A DNA stretch of 30,618 nt, taken from NCBI GenBank assembly GCA_030670015.1, contig DAOVCM010000001.1, forward strand, positions 1 through 30,618, written 5' to 3'. The translations under genes were made by a program, and so were the position numbers. Source of the stretch: Candidatus Bathyarchaeota archaeon. GTDB lineage: Archaea > Thermoproteota > Bathyarchaeia > TCS64. Positions 16,559 to 23,870 of the stretch are shown one piece after another (position 1 is the stretch's first letter; each line of letters begins with the position of its first letter). The notes beneath the pieces were generated by a model. That model made no database searches. It saw nothing but the letters and a program-made list of their open reading frames with translations, and was not told where the DNA came from.

Positions 16559-16714
16559 ACTTATTTTCAATAACATTCTGTAGTTTAAGCGTTTTTCTTC
16601 ATGAAATATTACATATATCATTAAATATTTAATCAATAATACATACAAGTTTTAATAAATATGAATAGATACACTATGAATGTAAATGAAGTTGTATCAA
16701 AAAAGTTATCTCAC

Positions 16715-16738
16715 ACCGTATACAATTTTGTCTACGGT
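16715..16738. repeat. Inverted repeat upstream of the 153-aa gene
   Basis: ACCGTA (16715-16720) and TACGGT (16733-16738) are perfect 6-base arms around a 12-base AT-rich spacer, about 45 bases before the GTG at 16782. It could be an operator for that gene or for the divergent nadE, or a weak hairpin. Confidence 0.35.
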
Positions 16739-16781
16739 AACATAACGTGTTCAATAAAATGATATTCAGGAAAGTGAGTCT

Positions 16782-17243
16782 GTGTTGAATGAAAATAATC
16801 TACAAAATCTAGTTAACCGGTCATTTAAAGACCCAATTGCAGCAATATTACTTAAGAACAGTAATTTTACGACCGTTCAATATGAATGTCTTATTATTAA
16901 CTATATAATAGATAATTACTCTGATAAAGAGATTACTTATAATAAAAAGGCGTTATATAGGTCTAAAAAAGTAAGTAGGGGTTCATTTAGCCGTACTTTA
17001 TCTCAGGCAAAGAGGAATATAATTTCATCTATATACACAATATTACTTTTAACGTATATAGGAATCTTCGATACTGTCCCCTTTGATGAATATAAAAATC
17101 TAGCTGAAAAACTGAGTGAATATCTTGATCTGATTCAAAGTTCAGATACAACGCAAGCAAGACATTTTTTACGGCGTATAGAAAAGGAATTGATAGAAGG
17201 AATCCGTATTCTTGCAGAGACTCGAAGCTTAAAAAACGTGTGA
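16782..17243 (+). CDS. 153-aa helix-rich protein of unknown function, possible DNA binder
   Basis: The frame runs from GTG 16782 (upstream AGGAAAGTGAG) to TGA 17243. The protein is predominantly helical and basic in its middle: KKVSRGSFSRTLSQAKRN (about 67-84) looks like the recognition part of a helix-turn-helix, followed by a hydrophobic helix (IISSIYTILLLTYIGI). I do not recognise a named family; my impression, not verified, is that similar SRGSFxRTLxQA proteins occur in other TACK and Asgard archaea. Codon use is extremely AT-rich, unlike the neighbouring nadE. The stop codon lies inside the first copy of the TGTGATATCACA palindrome, so this gene borders the palindrome-bearing region directly. 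It may bind that region; this is inference. Confidence 0.62.
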   Translation: MLNENNLQNLVNRSFKDPIAAILLKNSNFTTVQYECLIINYIIDNYSDKEITYNKKALYRSKKVSRGSFSRTLSQAKRNIISSIYTILLLTYIGIFDTVPFDEYKNLAEKLSEYLDLIQSSDTTQARHFLRRIEKELIEGIRILAETRSLKNV

Positions 17244-17260
17244 TATCACATAAAATCACA
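17239..17260. repeat. Palindrome TGTGATATCACA plus phased half-site (copy 1)
   Basis: A perfect 12-base palindrome at 17239-17250 is followed by an extra half-site, ATCACA, at 17255-17260. The extra half-site lies exactly 10 bases after the palindrome's own right half, so both face the same side of the helix. The palindrome contains the stop codon of the 153-aa gene. Confidence 0.75.
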
Positions 17261-17779
17261 AAATAAAGAAGAAGTTTTTAGGTTAAGAGGTAACATTTCG
17301 GTAGGAGAGTATCTTTCATTTATACAAACTTTCATTAATTTGTAAAATACAAAATACGATCACAGTTATTAGTGCATCCATATCAGTAAAACGGGATTTA
17401 AAAATTAACATAGTATCGTAATTAATTTTCGAAGTTTCTCTATTATTTTTCTAATTTCTAATAACGCTTTGTTTCAAGCTAAAAATCGATATAGTTCATA
17501 TAACATACTATATTTATATTTCATCATATAATAGGATATATTTATAGTTTTAAAGATAAAATATTAATTATTATGGGATAAAAGATAAAGAAAATAAAAT
17601 TCTCAATTAATAATCATCGTCAAAAAATACATAATCACCTATCCTCTCAGACCAACTCTTAACAAAGTTGATCAATGTTAAAAAACATAAATATTTTATC
17701 TTACAAAATGTTGTAACCAAATAATACTTTAGTAGATTTATAAGAAATAATAATTATCCTTTTTCAGAGTCATTATTGA

Positions 17780-17801
17780 TGTGATTATATGTGATATCAC
17801 A
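17780..17801. repeat. Palindrome TGTGATATCACA plus phased half-site (copy 2)
   Basis: The half-site TGTGAT at 17780-17785 is followed by the full 12-base palindrome at 17790-17801. The start-to-start distance is exactly 10 bases, the mirror image of the arrangement in copy 1. Confidence 0.75.
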
Positions 17802-17906
17802 ACCTTAAATGTCTGAGATTTTTCAATCAGTGTGGTTATAGGTATTCATACTAAATAATCAAGATACAAAAATTATCCAAGATTCTAAATAAACGCAAAT
17901 GGCTCT

Positions 17907-17918
17907 TCTCTTAAGAGA
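17907..17918. repeat. Perfect 12-base palindrome TCTCTTAAGAGA
   Basis: A second palindrome type within the AT-rich region. A partly similar TCTCCCTTAGAGAG occurs at about 18025-18038. Too short to assign a function; it could be a binding site. Confidence 0.4.
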
Positions 17919-18089
17919 TAGTAATAATCGAAAATAGGGTATATTTATTTAAAATATCCTTTTATTTTCCTTATTATATATTATCTAAAACATACCTATA
18001 CATATCTAGTCAAGGATTTTTGGTTCTCCCTTAGAGAGCATATGAACCGAATGGTTGATTGTGGAATAGCTCCTTAGATATTCTTTTCA

Positions 18090-18172
18090 TGTGATTTTCC
18101 CCGTTCATCTGTGATATCACGTGGGTTAACAGAGGTCACAGCTTATCACATTGGAGTTACATGTGATATTAC
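18090..18172. repeat. Cluster of TGTGAT half-sites, one full and one near-full palindrome (copies 3 and 4)
   Basis: The half-site TGTGAT at 18090-18095 lies 20 bases (two turns) before the full site TGTGATATCACG at 18110-18121. The half-site ATCACA follows at 18145-18150, and TGTGATATTAC, one mismatch from the palindrome, lies at 18162-18172. This is the densest cluster in the window. Confidence 0.7.
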
Positions 18173-18535
18173 GGATCCTAAACCTGCTTGAATAAGGGGA
18201 TATTTTATAATGCGAGGTCTAAAATGTCGTTGAAGTATTGAATCGTAAAATAGTCGAATTTTAATCATACATTTGTTATTAATAACTCAGTTATTCACCA
18301 AGTATATTTTTCTAAAAAAAACGATTCATACACAAATAACACAATGTTATATAACTTAATTAAAGATCATAGAAGAGAATAATTGTAAAAACCATGAAAG
18401 TCATGCTCTAAGGACTAGCTAAACCCAAATAAAAAAAGGTGCAAAGTCTATCTTGGGAACTCTCAAAAAAGGAAACAATAAAATAGTTAAAATAAAATAA
18501 TATTTAGTAGGAACATTAGTATATGGTGAGGGGTT

Positions 18536-19204
18536 TTGGAACTTTTCTTCGCCACGATGTCACTATTCGTAGTTACGATCGTAGGTTCTTTCATCTATTA
18601 CAAACGGATCAGAAAGGCTCAAATAGAGTATGAGGGCTCGAAGGACCTCGTTAGGAGTTTAACATTCGGTTTTACCCAGCAGCTAAGTAAATTTTCAAGA
18701 ACTATTGGGAGCCTTAGACAGGAAGTGTTAGGTGCCCATAGTATCGCATCTGAAGCTCTGAAGGCCAGTCGTGATGCAAAGGAGGTCATGAGGGAGGGAA
18801 GGGAGGAGACGGAGAAAATATCAAAGCGTATGGATGATACGGAGAAGGTATTTGATTCAATGAGGCAGGAGATGCAAGAGCTAGTAAGTAGAAAAGTTGT
18901 TCATCCTGTAAAAACAGAGGTAGAAGCGCCTATACCATTGAAACAGGAGGCAGTTCTAGACATGCTGACCCAGACGGAACTTGTCGTTCTTACATCTATA
19001 GAGGAGATGGTTGAGGGGTCGGGCCCGGAAATCAGGAAGCGTATTGGAAAAACGAGGGAGCACACGGCAAGATTACTGAAAAAATTATTCGAGAAGGGTT
19101 ACATAGATCGTAACACCAGTGGTATGCCTTACAGATATTACATAAGGAAGGAGATCAAGGAACTTATTCAGCAGCAGAAGGAAGCTATGAGGGTCGCCTT
19201 CTAA
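18536..19204 (+). CDS. Membrane-anchored coiled-coil protein with C-terminal winged helix
   Basis: A 222-residue protein with an N-terminal membrane helix (about 3-22, FATMSLFVVTIVGSFIYY), a basic stop-transfer KRIRK, a long charged coiled-coil stretch (about 55-125) and a MarR-like winged helix (about 138-205; LTQTELVVLTSIEEM, then TREHTARLLKKLFEKGYIDR and a YRYYIRKEI wing). I read it as a membrane-tethered DNA-binding regulator or chromosome-anchoring protein. The start TTG follows GGTGAGG; ATG 18557 is an alternative that shortens the membrane helix. It sits between the palindrome-rich region and cupin-DP1. No family name recognised. Confidence 0.75.
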   Translation: MELFFATMSLFVVTIVGSFIYYKRIRKAQIEYEGSKDLVRSLTFGFTQQLSKFSRTIGSLRQEVLGAHSIASEALKASRDAKEVMREGREETEKISKRMDDTEKVFDSMRQEMQELVSRKVVHPVKTEVEAPIPLKQEAVLDMLTQTELVVLTSIEEMVEGSGPEIRKRIGKTREHTARLLKKLFEKGYIDRNTSGMPYRYYIRKEIKELIQQQKEAMRVAF

Positions 19205-19269
19205 CCTAGGAACCACCTGTGAACAAGTATTTATACATCTAAAGGATAGAAACGGAGCGGAGAGTCTGT

Positions 19270-19617
19270 ATGAAATCAACGATAGTAGAGTATGCTCCTA
19301 AATTTGAGCCAGTGAAAGGTGCCATGATGACACTTATAGGTGATGGAGAAAAAATGACCTTTGTTAGGATCTACATCCAGCCGGGCACCGTTTTTCCGGA
19401 TCACAGTCATCCTAACGAGCAGATAGGAACCTGCGTTGAGGGTAAGGGCATCCTTACATCCGGAGGTGAAGATCTCAAGGTAGAGCCTGGAGTCACCTGG
19501 TCCATCCCCGGTGGTGAGGTTCATAAGTTCGAGGCCGTGGGAGACCAACCGGTTGTCATCTATGAAGTCTGGAGTCCTCCCAGAGAGGATTACAGGTCAA
19601 TGGCAAAAACAGTATAA
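19270..19617 (+). CDS. Single-domain cupin protein
   Basis: A 115-residue cupin. Motif 1 reads PDHSHPNEQIGTCVEG with likely metal ligands H45, H47 and Q51 (or E50); motif 2 reads PGGEVHKF with H85. Small cupins bind metal and serve as dioxygenases, isomerases or sensors; the substrate is not apparent. A TATA box, GTATTTATAC, at 19227-19236 and GGAGCGGAGAG before the ATG give it its own promoter and ribosome site. Its end contains the TATA-like element of the DP1 gene. Confidence 0.85.
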   Translation: MKSTIVEYAPKFEPVKGAMMTLIGDGEKMTFVRIYIQPGTVFPDHSHPNEQIGTCVEGKGILTSGGEDLKVEPGVTWSIPGGEVHKFEAVGDQPVVIYEVWSPPREDYRSMAKTV

Positions 19618-19619
19618 GT
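19610..19619 (+). promoter_or_regulatory. TATA-like promoter of the DP1 gene
   Basis: ACAGTATAAG overlaps the cupin stop codon. It lies about 40 bases before the DP1 GTG, placing a transcription start near 19643 with a leader of roughly a dozen bases. Confidence 0.5.
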
Positions 19620-19655
19620 CGTCAATCATAACACTCACTACCGGAGCCTTTCACC

Positions 19656-21155
19656 GTGTCGGTGGAGTTGAGAGAAGCCCTTGGTAAAATAATCGAATCC
19701 GGCTACCAGTTAAGCGCCGATGCATTCGATTATCTGAAAACCTTGGACAGGGATATCCTTCAAGACACCGTCAGACGGGTTCTCCTTTTCGCCAACTCCT
19801 CCGAAAAGGATGTTGTCATCCTCGATAGAATATTCTTTCAAAAAGTGATAGAAAGAAGTCGTGAAAAGTCAAAGGTCAAGGGATTCATAACTGGGAAATC
19901 CCTTGGTAGGCCTCTCGCCAGCGAGTATGAGGGGCAGATTCAGGTTCTAAACAATCAGCCTCCTGAGCCTTCCGGTGACCTGAAAGGATTCATCGACTAC
20001 TTTCGAAGTCGCTTCAAAAAGATCGAGGGTATATTTCGTAAAAGAATAGATATGAAAGATGTTGTCACTATTGGTATAGCCCAAAAAATGCCGTTAAAGT
20101 CAAAGATGAAGGTGATCGGTATGGTGACTACGAAGAGGGCGTCGGGGCCTCGCCTTTTCATCGAATTAGAGGATCCCGAGGACTCCATCACGGTGATGAC
20201 GTCGGACAGCGAGACAGTGAGAAAGGGACTAACCATCCTTCAAGATCAGGTTATCTGCGTGGACGCAGTCAAGTTCAAGCATGACCTCCTAATTGCGAAC
20301 GACTTTATCTGGCCGGACATACCCAGCCACTCACCGCGGAGATCTGAGATTCCGATGTGCGTCGCCTTTTTAGCTGATCTCCACATAGGCAGCAAACTTT
20401 TCCAGAAGAAAATTTTCAACCGTTTCATCAGGTGGATGAACTTGGAAGTCGGAAGACCAGAGTCAAGAAAAATGGCGGCTCGGGTAAAGTACGTTATCAT
20501 CACCGGTGACCTTGTGGATGGTATAGGCGTCTACCCTAACCACATGGATGAACTGGAGATCAAGGATATTAGAGAACAATACGAGACGGCGGCTCTCATA
20601 CTATCCGAGCTCCCAAACTACGTTGAGATCATTATCATACCTGGCAACCATGACCCCGTTCGAAAGAGTCTCCCCCAGCCACCTATCTCCAAGCAGTACG
20701 CTGAAAGAATACATAACGATGATAGAATTCATTTATTAGGGAACCCCAGTCATCTTCTCATCAATGGGGTAGAAGTTTACATTAGCCATGGGAAGGCTTT
20801 GGAAGAAGTTCTCTCACGTATCCCTGGAATGAACTTCCATAACCCTGAGGTCGGTATAGAACTTTTACTTCGCTGCAGGCACGTGGCGCCAACTTATGGT
20901 ACGTCAATTCCCATTGCCCCGGAGAAGGTTGACAGACTAGTTATTGAATCCACTCCAGATATCATACAAATGGGGCATATCCACGTCTACGGTTATAGGA
21001 GATACAAAGGAACTACCATTATCGCATCTGGCTCATGGCAAGAGCAGACATCTTTCCAGAAGAGGGTGAACTTATCCCCCACAATCGGGATAGCGCCTAT
21101 AGTTGACCTCCAGACACACAATATTGCACCTCTCGACTTTACCAAATCTTACTAA
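19656..21155 (+). CDS. polB: DNA polymerase D small subunit DP1 (3'-5' exonuclease)
   Basis: A 499-residue PolD small subunit. The N-terminal helical region (1-60) carries the usual DP1 opening, an OB-fold follows (about 135-220), and then a calcineurin-like phosphoesterase domain: FLADLHIGS (D241, H243), ITGDLVDG (D285), IPGNHDPVRKSLPQP (N331, H332, D333), YISHGK (H378) and MGHIHVYGY (H441, H443). All metal-binding residues are present, so the proofreading exonuclease should be active, unlike the inactive eukaryotic B-subunits. The start is GTG 19656. DP1 is separated from DP2 by about 5 kb and lies on the opposite strand, across the AT-rich palindrome region. It overlaps the DUF99 gene tail to tail by 17 bases. 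The symbol follows one archaeal convention; dp1 is also used. Confidence 0.96.
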   Translation: MSVELREALGKIIESGYQLSADAFDYLKTLDRDILQDTVRRVLLFANSSEKDVVILDRIFFQKVIERSREKSKVKGFITGKSLGRPLASEYEGQIQVLNNQPPEPSGDLKGFIDYFRSRFKKIEGIFRKRIDMKDVVTIGIAQKMPLKSKMKVIGMVTTKRASGPRLFIELEDPEDSITVMTSDSETVRKGLTILQDQVICVDAVKFKHDLLIANDFIWPDIPSHSPRRSEIPMCVAFLADLHIGSKLFQKKIFNRFIRWMNLEVGRPESRKMAARVKYVIITGDLVDGIGVYPNHMDELEIKDIREQYETAALILSELPNYVEIIIIPGNHDPVRKSLPQPPISKQYAERIHNDDRIHLLGNPSHLLINGVEVYISHGKALEEVLSRIPGMNFHNPEVGIELLLRCRHVAPTYGTSIPIAPEKVDRLVIESTPDIIQMGHIHVYGYRRYKGTTIIASGSWQEQTSFQKRVNLSPTIGIAPIVDLQTHNIAPLDFTKSY

Positions 21156-21717
21156 GTCCTCGGGCAATGATTCCCGCAGTTCTAACAGGTTCGGGAATCC
21201 TACTTACAATTGCTGAAAGCTGTAATATGTGTTCACCCCATTTATTTGAGCATCCTATTACCTCAAAGTAAATGGGAGGTTCCTTGGGATGAGTTCTTGT
21301 GCTGTACACGGGCCCCAATTTTTTTATTATATCCCATCGCCAATGCCAGTCATCAAAATGCTTTTTGAGGGCCAACAACATTTTTTCGTTATCGGGTCGA
21401 GTTCCTGAATAAATGATAACAGGTATACCTGTCTCATTGAGTATTTTATTGGGATCTATGATATTGAATCCTGCAAATGTGATGCCTCCCAATATGACTG
21501 CATTTACCTCAATATTCTTAATGATGCTCAAGAGTTTCTGTGTGGCGTCTGCTCCGTCAATCTGGATTTTCGCAAGCCTTACGTCTATGATTTTGTCTAA
21601 TTCAGTTTCTACCCCACAGATAATAGTGAACGATGGAGTTGCACTAGAGAACTCTTTGAAGCTTCCGTCCTCTACGCCGAAGAGATGAATCATGTTTTTT
21701 AAGTCTTTATTAGTCAA
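21139..21717 (-). CDS. DUF99-family protein
   Basis: A 192-residue protein matching archaeal DUF99 (UPF0215): the opening MIHLFGVEDGSFK, the glycine-rich ILGGITFAGFNIID, PVIIYSGTRPDN, and the end LSAIVSRIPEPVRTAGIIA. Members are conserved in archaea; some show endonuclease V-like fold similarity but the function is unsettled. TTG 21717 overlaps the stop of the ribbon-helix-helix gene by four bases, implying coupled translation; ATG 21693 is an equally good start by similarity. The gene is AT-rich compared with DP1. Confidence 0.86.
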   Translation of the reverse strand: MTNKDLKNMIHLFGVEDGSFKEFSSATPSFTIICGVETELDKIIDVRLAKIQIDGADATQKLLSIIKNIEVNAVILGGITFAGFNIIDPNKILNETGIPVIIYSGTRPDNEKMLLALKKHFDDWHWRWDIIKKLGPVYSTRTHPKEPPIYFEVIGCSNKWGEHILQLSAIVSRIPEPVRTAGIIARGLSKIW

Positions 21718-22145
21718 TATTTCTCAATTTTACCGTAAATTTCAGACCTCAAAAGAAATTGTGGATATATGTTTTTGGGGACCTCAACGATTCCGTCGTG
21801 TATTATAATTTTATTTATACTACTCAGAGATTCTTTGTTGAGGTCTTTTTCGAAGGTTAGTCGACCTGAGGTCTCTATGTTAAATTTCCCAACTTCTTTT
21901 TTTATGTTTATTATATCTTTATTAGAGAGAGATATCTCCCCATTATTCTTCAGTGTGAACATGTTTCCATCGTTTCCACTTGTGCCATTATTTCCACCTT
22001 TACCGTTAGTTCCTCCATTTAGGAACTCTCTCAAAGCGTAATTGACTACTTCTGCAACACGTTTACCATCCTTCTTTGCCATTGAAAAAACTTCGTGGTA
22101 TAGATCTGTGTCGAGTCCTCGAATGGCAACGGTTTTGCGGGGCAC
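21714..22145 (-). CDS. Ribbon-helix-helix DNA-binding protein with Gly/Asn-rich linker
   Basis: About 143 residues from GTG 22145. The N-terminus is a ribbon-helix-helix motif (KTVAIRGLDTDLYHEVF, then VAEVVNYALREFL). A Gly/Asn linker follows (NGGTNGKGGNNGTSGNDGN), then a beta-rich C-terminal domain of unknown type (INKIIIHDGIVEVPKNIYPQ). The frame extends to ATG 22193, but that codon lies only nine bases beyond the TATA box at 22199-22206, so the GTG start is more plausible. A large palindrome (22172-22197) overlaps the predicted transcription start, suggesting autorepression. Its stop overlaps the DUF99 start. Confidence 0.72.
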   Translation of the reverse strand: MPRKTVAIRGLDTDLYHEVFSMAKKDGKRVAEVVNYALREFLNGGTNGKGGNNGTSGNDGNMFTLKNNGEISLSNKDIINIKKEVGKFNIETSGRLTFEKDLNKESLSSINKIIIHDGIVEVPKNIYPQFLLRSEIYGKIEKY

Positions 22146-22171
22146 TTTAACACGTCCACATGATTGAATGT

Positions 22172-22197
22172 TTACTTGTTTACATGTTAACAAGTAA
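22172..22197. promoter_or_regulatory. 26-base near-perfect palindrome, probable operator
   Basis: Arms TTACTTGTT (22172-22180) and AACAAGTAA (22189-22197) flank TACATGTT, which itself holds ACATGT. Only one symmetric pair of positions breaks the symmetry, so 24 of 26 bases are palindromic. It lies between the shared TATA box and the GTG of the ribbon-helix-helix gene. Confidence 0.72.
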
Positions 22198-22198
22198 T

Positions 22199-22206
22199 CT
22201 TATAAG
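22199..22206. promoter_or_regulatory. Symmetric TATA box CTTATAAG in a divergent promoter
   Basis: A self-complementary TATA element that could drive transcription both ways: leftwards with a start near 22176, inside the palindrome, and rightwards with a start near 22228, before the strong GGAGG site of the gene at 22263. Confidence 0.55.
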
Positions 22207-22262
22207 AATATCGCATGGGATGATATTACACCGCATTCAACACAGTTTTTCCGGAGGGAGGG

Positions 22263-22925
22263 ATGGGGTTAGATCATATGTTAGAGGTAGATAGGACCAT
22301 CGGTGATAAAAAACACACGGTAAATTTCTCGCAACATGAAAATAACCTAAGTAAGTATGTAGAAATATACCGTAGGTTATTATTATTAAATGAGAAAAAT
22401 AACCTAGCAACGACCCTCAAAAACATACAGGAGTTACTATCTTTCACTGAAAATATTTTCTCTTCTTCCTCTATTGCTGAGACATTTCTATATTTCTGTC
22501 TTCACGGTGCTTCAACTGCTTGGGTTCTACAGAACGAGTTGAATATGCCAGAAGCTACTGCTTATAGATGTTTAAAACGGCTTAGATCTCTTGGAATAAT
22601 TATACCTGCTATTAAAATTTCTAAGATTAAGAATTCGAAAGGTGGACCAAGACCAACGATTTGGGCTCTAAAGGAAACGCCTACGGAAGAGATTGCTAGA
22701 GCACTTAGACTTCATTATCAGATGCTCAGCCCAAAATTCCGTGTTGCAGAGAAAGTTGCACAGACCATTCTTGACGAGTATATTACTAGGAGAAAAATCT
22801 ATGAGATCTCTTATAGAGAGATCGTGTTGCATGTTAAGGAGCTTAAAATGCCCTTTAGAGCACCTGACATAGCTGATCTTGCAGCTGATTATCTTCACGA
22901 GAAAGGCATAAAGGTGTGGAGATAA
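22263..22925 (+). CDS. Winged-helix DNA-binding protein
   Basis: A 220-residue protein preceded by a strong Shine-Dalgarno (CCGGAGGGAGGG). An N-terminal helical region (about 1-70) leads to a winged helix: TFLYFCLHGASTAWVLQNEL, PEATAYRCLKRLRSLGII, and a wing ending PRPTIWALKE (about 72-137). A second helical domain follows, with REIVLHVKELKMPFRAPDIADLAADYLHEKG, possibly another HTH. The layout resembles regulators or initiators carried by archaeal integrated elements, but I cannot name a family. It is divergent from the ribbon-helix-helix gene across a shared promoter/operator. AT-rich codon use sets it apart from DP1 and cysS and hints at horizontal origin. Confidence 0.75.
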   Translation: MGLDHMLEVDRTIGDKKHTVNFSQHENNLSKYVEIYRRLLLLNEKNNLATTLKNIQELLSFTENIFSSSSIAETFLYFCLHGASTAWVLQNELNMPEATAYRCLKRLRSLGIIIPAIKISKIKNSKGGPRPTIWALKETPTEEIARALRLHYQMLSPKFRVAEKVAQTILDEYITRRKIYEISYREIVLHVKELKMPFRAPDIADLAADYLHEKGIKVWR

Positions 22926-23006
22926 AATATCTGTCTTTTTTGGTGATTTACAATCCTTATTTAATTGATATAAAATAACAATTATTAAAATATTTTTTAA
23001 AATAAT

Positions 23007-23870
23007 TTATCTTATCTTTTTCATTTCTCTTCGCGCATCAATATGAGCACTTCTCAAGGGTTCTGGAAGATTCCCCTTTAACATCATTTCATTAACAATT
23101 TTTACACTTGTTTCTAGAGAAATTCGATGGCCAACAGATACATACAATGGAGAACGAGAATCAGTCCTTAATTCTGTACACGCGCTGGCTCCATCTCGTA
23201 ATAGCGATTTACAATCATAATGCTTTTCCCCGTTTGAACTTACCAATCGTCTTCTAGCTATACCAATGGTTGGTATATCTAACTCTAAGCCTACACATGT
23301 TGCGAGACCACAACATCGTGGATGCGCTATACCATGCCCATTAACAAATAGCAGATCAAACTCTGATACAAGCTTGGATGTTCTTTCTATTGATGGAGCC
23401 TCCCTGAACATGAAGTATCCTGAGATGTATGGGAAATGTACAGTAGATACTGTTGATGCCTTTTCTAATATTTTGAAACTTCTTTCCATGATGACGCAGA
23501 CAGCATATACCTCATAACCTCTATATGCTGCGTCAACCCCTGCAAATCTATTTAATTCTTTAAAATCATCCTCTTGAATTACTCGTTTTGACATACTCAG
23601 CTGAAGCTCCGCGAGCCGCTTAAGAGGCATATCCGAAGAGAAATCCCTGAAGATTTTTGTTTCCGGAACAAGGTTTTCAACTATTTTATGTCTATTTTTT
23701 CGTAGTTCGTTTCTCATAATCCGAGATATTGAAGGCGCTGCATCCGAGTCACCGAGGGAGGATGCTAGGTGATATGGCGTTGAGACCCTTCCTTCCGGTA
23801 TCTGGTCTAATAGGCTGTTTATTGCTGTGTATAGGTCTACCTCGGGAACCCTCATTTTTATGAGAAACAT
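23007..23870 (-). CDS. nfi: Endonuclease V fused to an N-terminal alkyltransferase-like winged helix
   Basis: A 287-residue two-domain protein. Residues about 11-66 (LYTAINSLLDQIPEGRVSTP, SISRIMRNELRKN) match the DNA-binding half of O6-alkylguanine transferases, but the PCHR cysteine motif is absent (KIVENLV at that place), as in non-catalytic alkyltransferase-like proteins. Residues about 80-285 are endonuclease V, which nicks DNA or RNA near deoxyinosine or inosine: FAGVDAAY (D113), ISGYFMFREAP (E157), FVNGHGIAHPRCCGLA and VSVGHRIS (H248). The Asp of the usual VDGHG, a catalytic metal ligand (D110 in E. coli), is Asn177 here. Fusion of an active alkyltransferase to EndoV is known from Ferroplasma. 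A TATA box lies at about 23934-23944. ATG 23855 is an alternative start. Confidence 0.88.
   Translation of the reverse strand: MFLIKMRVPEVDLYTAINSLLDQIPEGRVSTPYHLASSLGDSDAAPSISRIMRNELRKNRHKIVENLVPETKIFRDFSSDMPLKRLAELQLSMSKRVIQEDDFKELNRFAGVDAAYRGYEVYAVCVIMERSFKILEKASTVSTVHFPYISGYFMFREAPSIERTSKLVSEFDLLFVNGHGIAHPRCCGLATCVGLELDIPTIGIARRRLVSSNGEKHYDCKSLLRDGASACTELRTDSRSPLYVSVGHRISLETSVKIVNEMMLKGNLPEPLRSAHIDARREMKKIR

Larger units (their letters stand above)
17251..18535. other. AT-rich non-coding region, candidate replication origin or regulatory locus
   Basis: About 1.29 kb with no credible gene. G+C is very low: I count 11 of 60 in 17401-17460 and 9 of 60 in 17521-17580. It contains two clusters of TGTGATATCAC-type palindromes (17780-17801 and 18090-18172), a TCTCTTAAGAGA palindrome (17907-17918), an inverted repeat GGTTC/GAACC (18022-18048) with inner TCTC/GAGA arms, and many A/T runs that could unwind easily. 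It lies between the DP2 operon and the DP1 gene. No cdc6/orc1 gene or classical ORB element is visible, so origin function is inference. Alternatives are a regulatory region for the genes at 16.8 and 18.5 kb or a relic of an element. Confidence 0.5.

Noticed and set aside
16559..16648. Extended N-terminus of NadE
   Set aside because: The extra 30 residues are AT-driven and hydrophobic with no counterpart in the family; the normal N-terminus begins at ATG 16558.
18393..18405. CATGA-AAG-TCATG inverted repeat as a small RNA hairpin
   Set aside because: Five-base arms with a three-base loop are too weak, with no adjacent promoter or terminator pattern to support an RNA gene.
17251..18535. CRISPR array or tandem-repeat array in the AT-rich region
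   Set aside because: Repeats are 12-base palindromes at irregular long distances, not regularly spaced repeats with unique spacers.
22146..22193. Start of the ribbon-helix-helix gene at ATG 22193
   Set aside because: It is only about nine bases from the TATA box and inside the palindromic operator, so the transcript would probably not contain it. GTG 22145 is preferred, though not proven.
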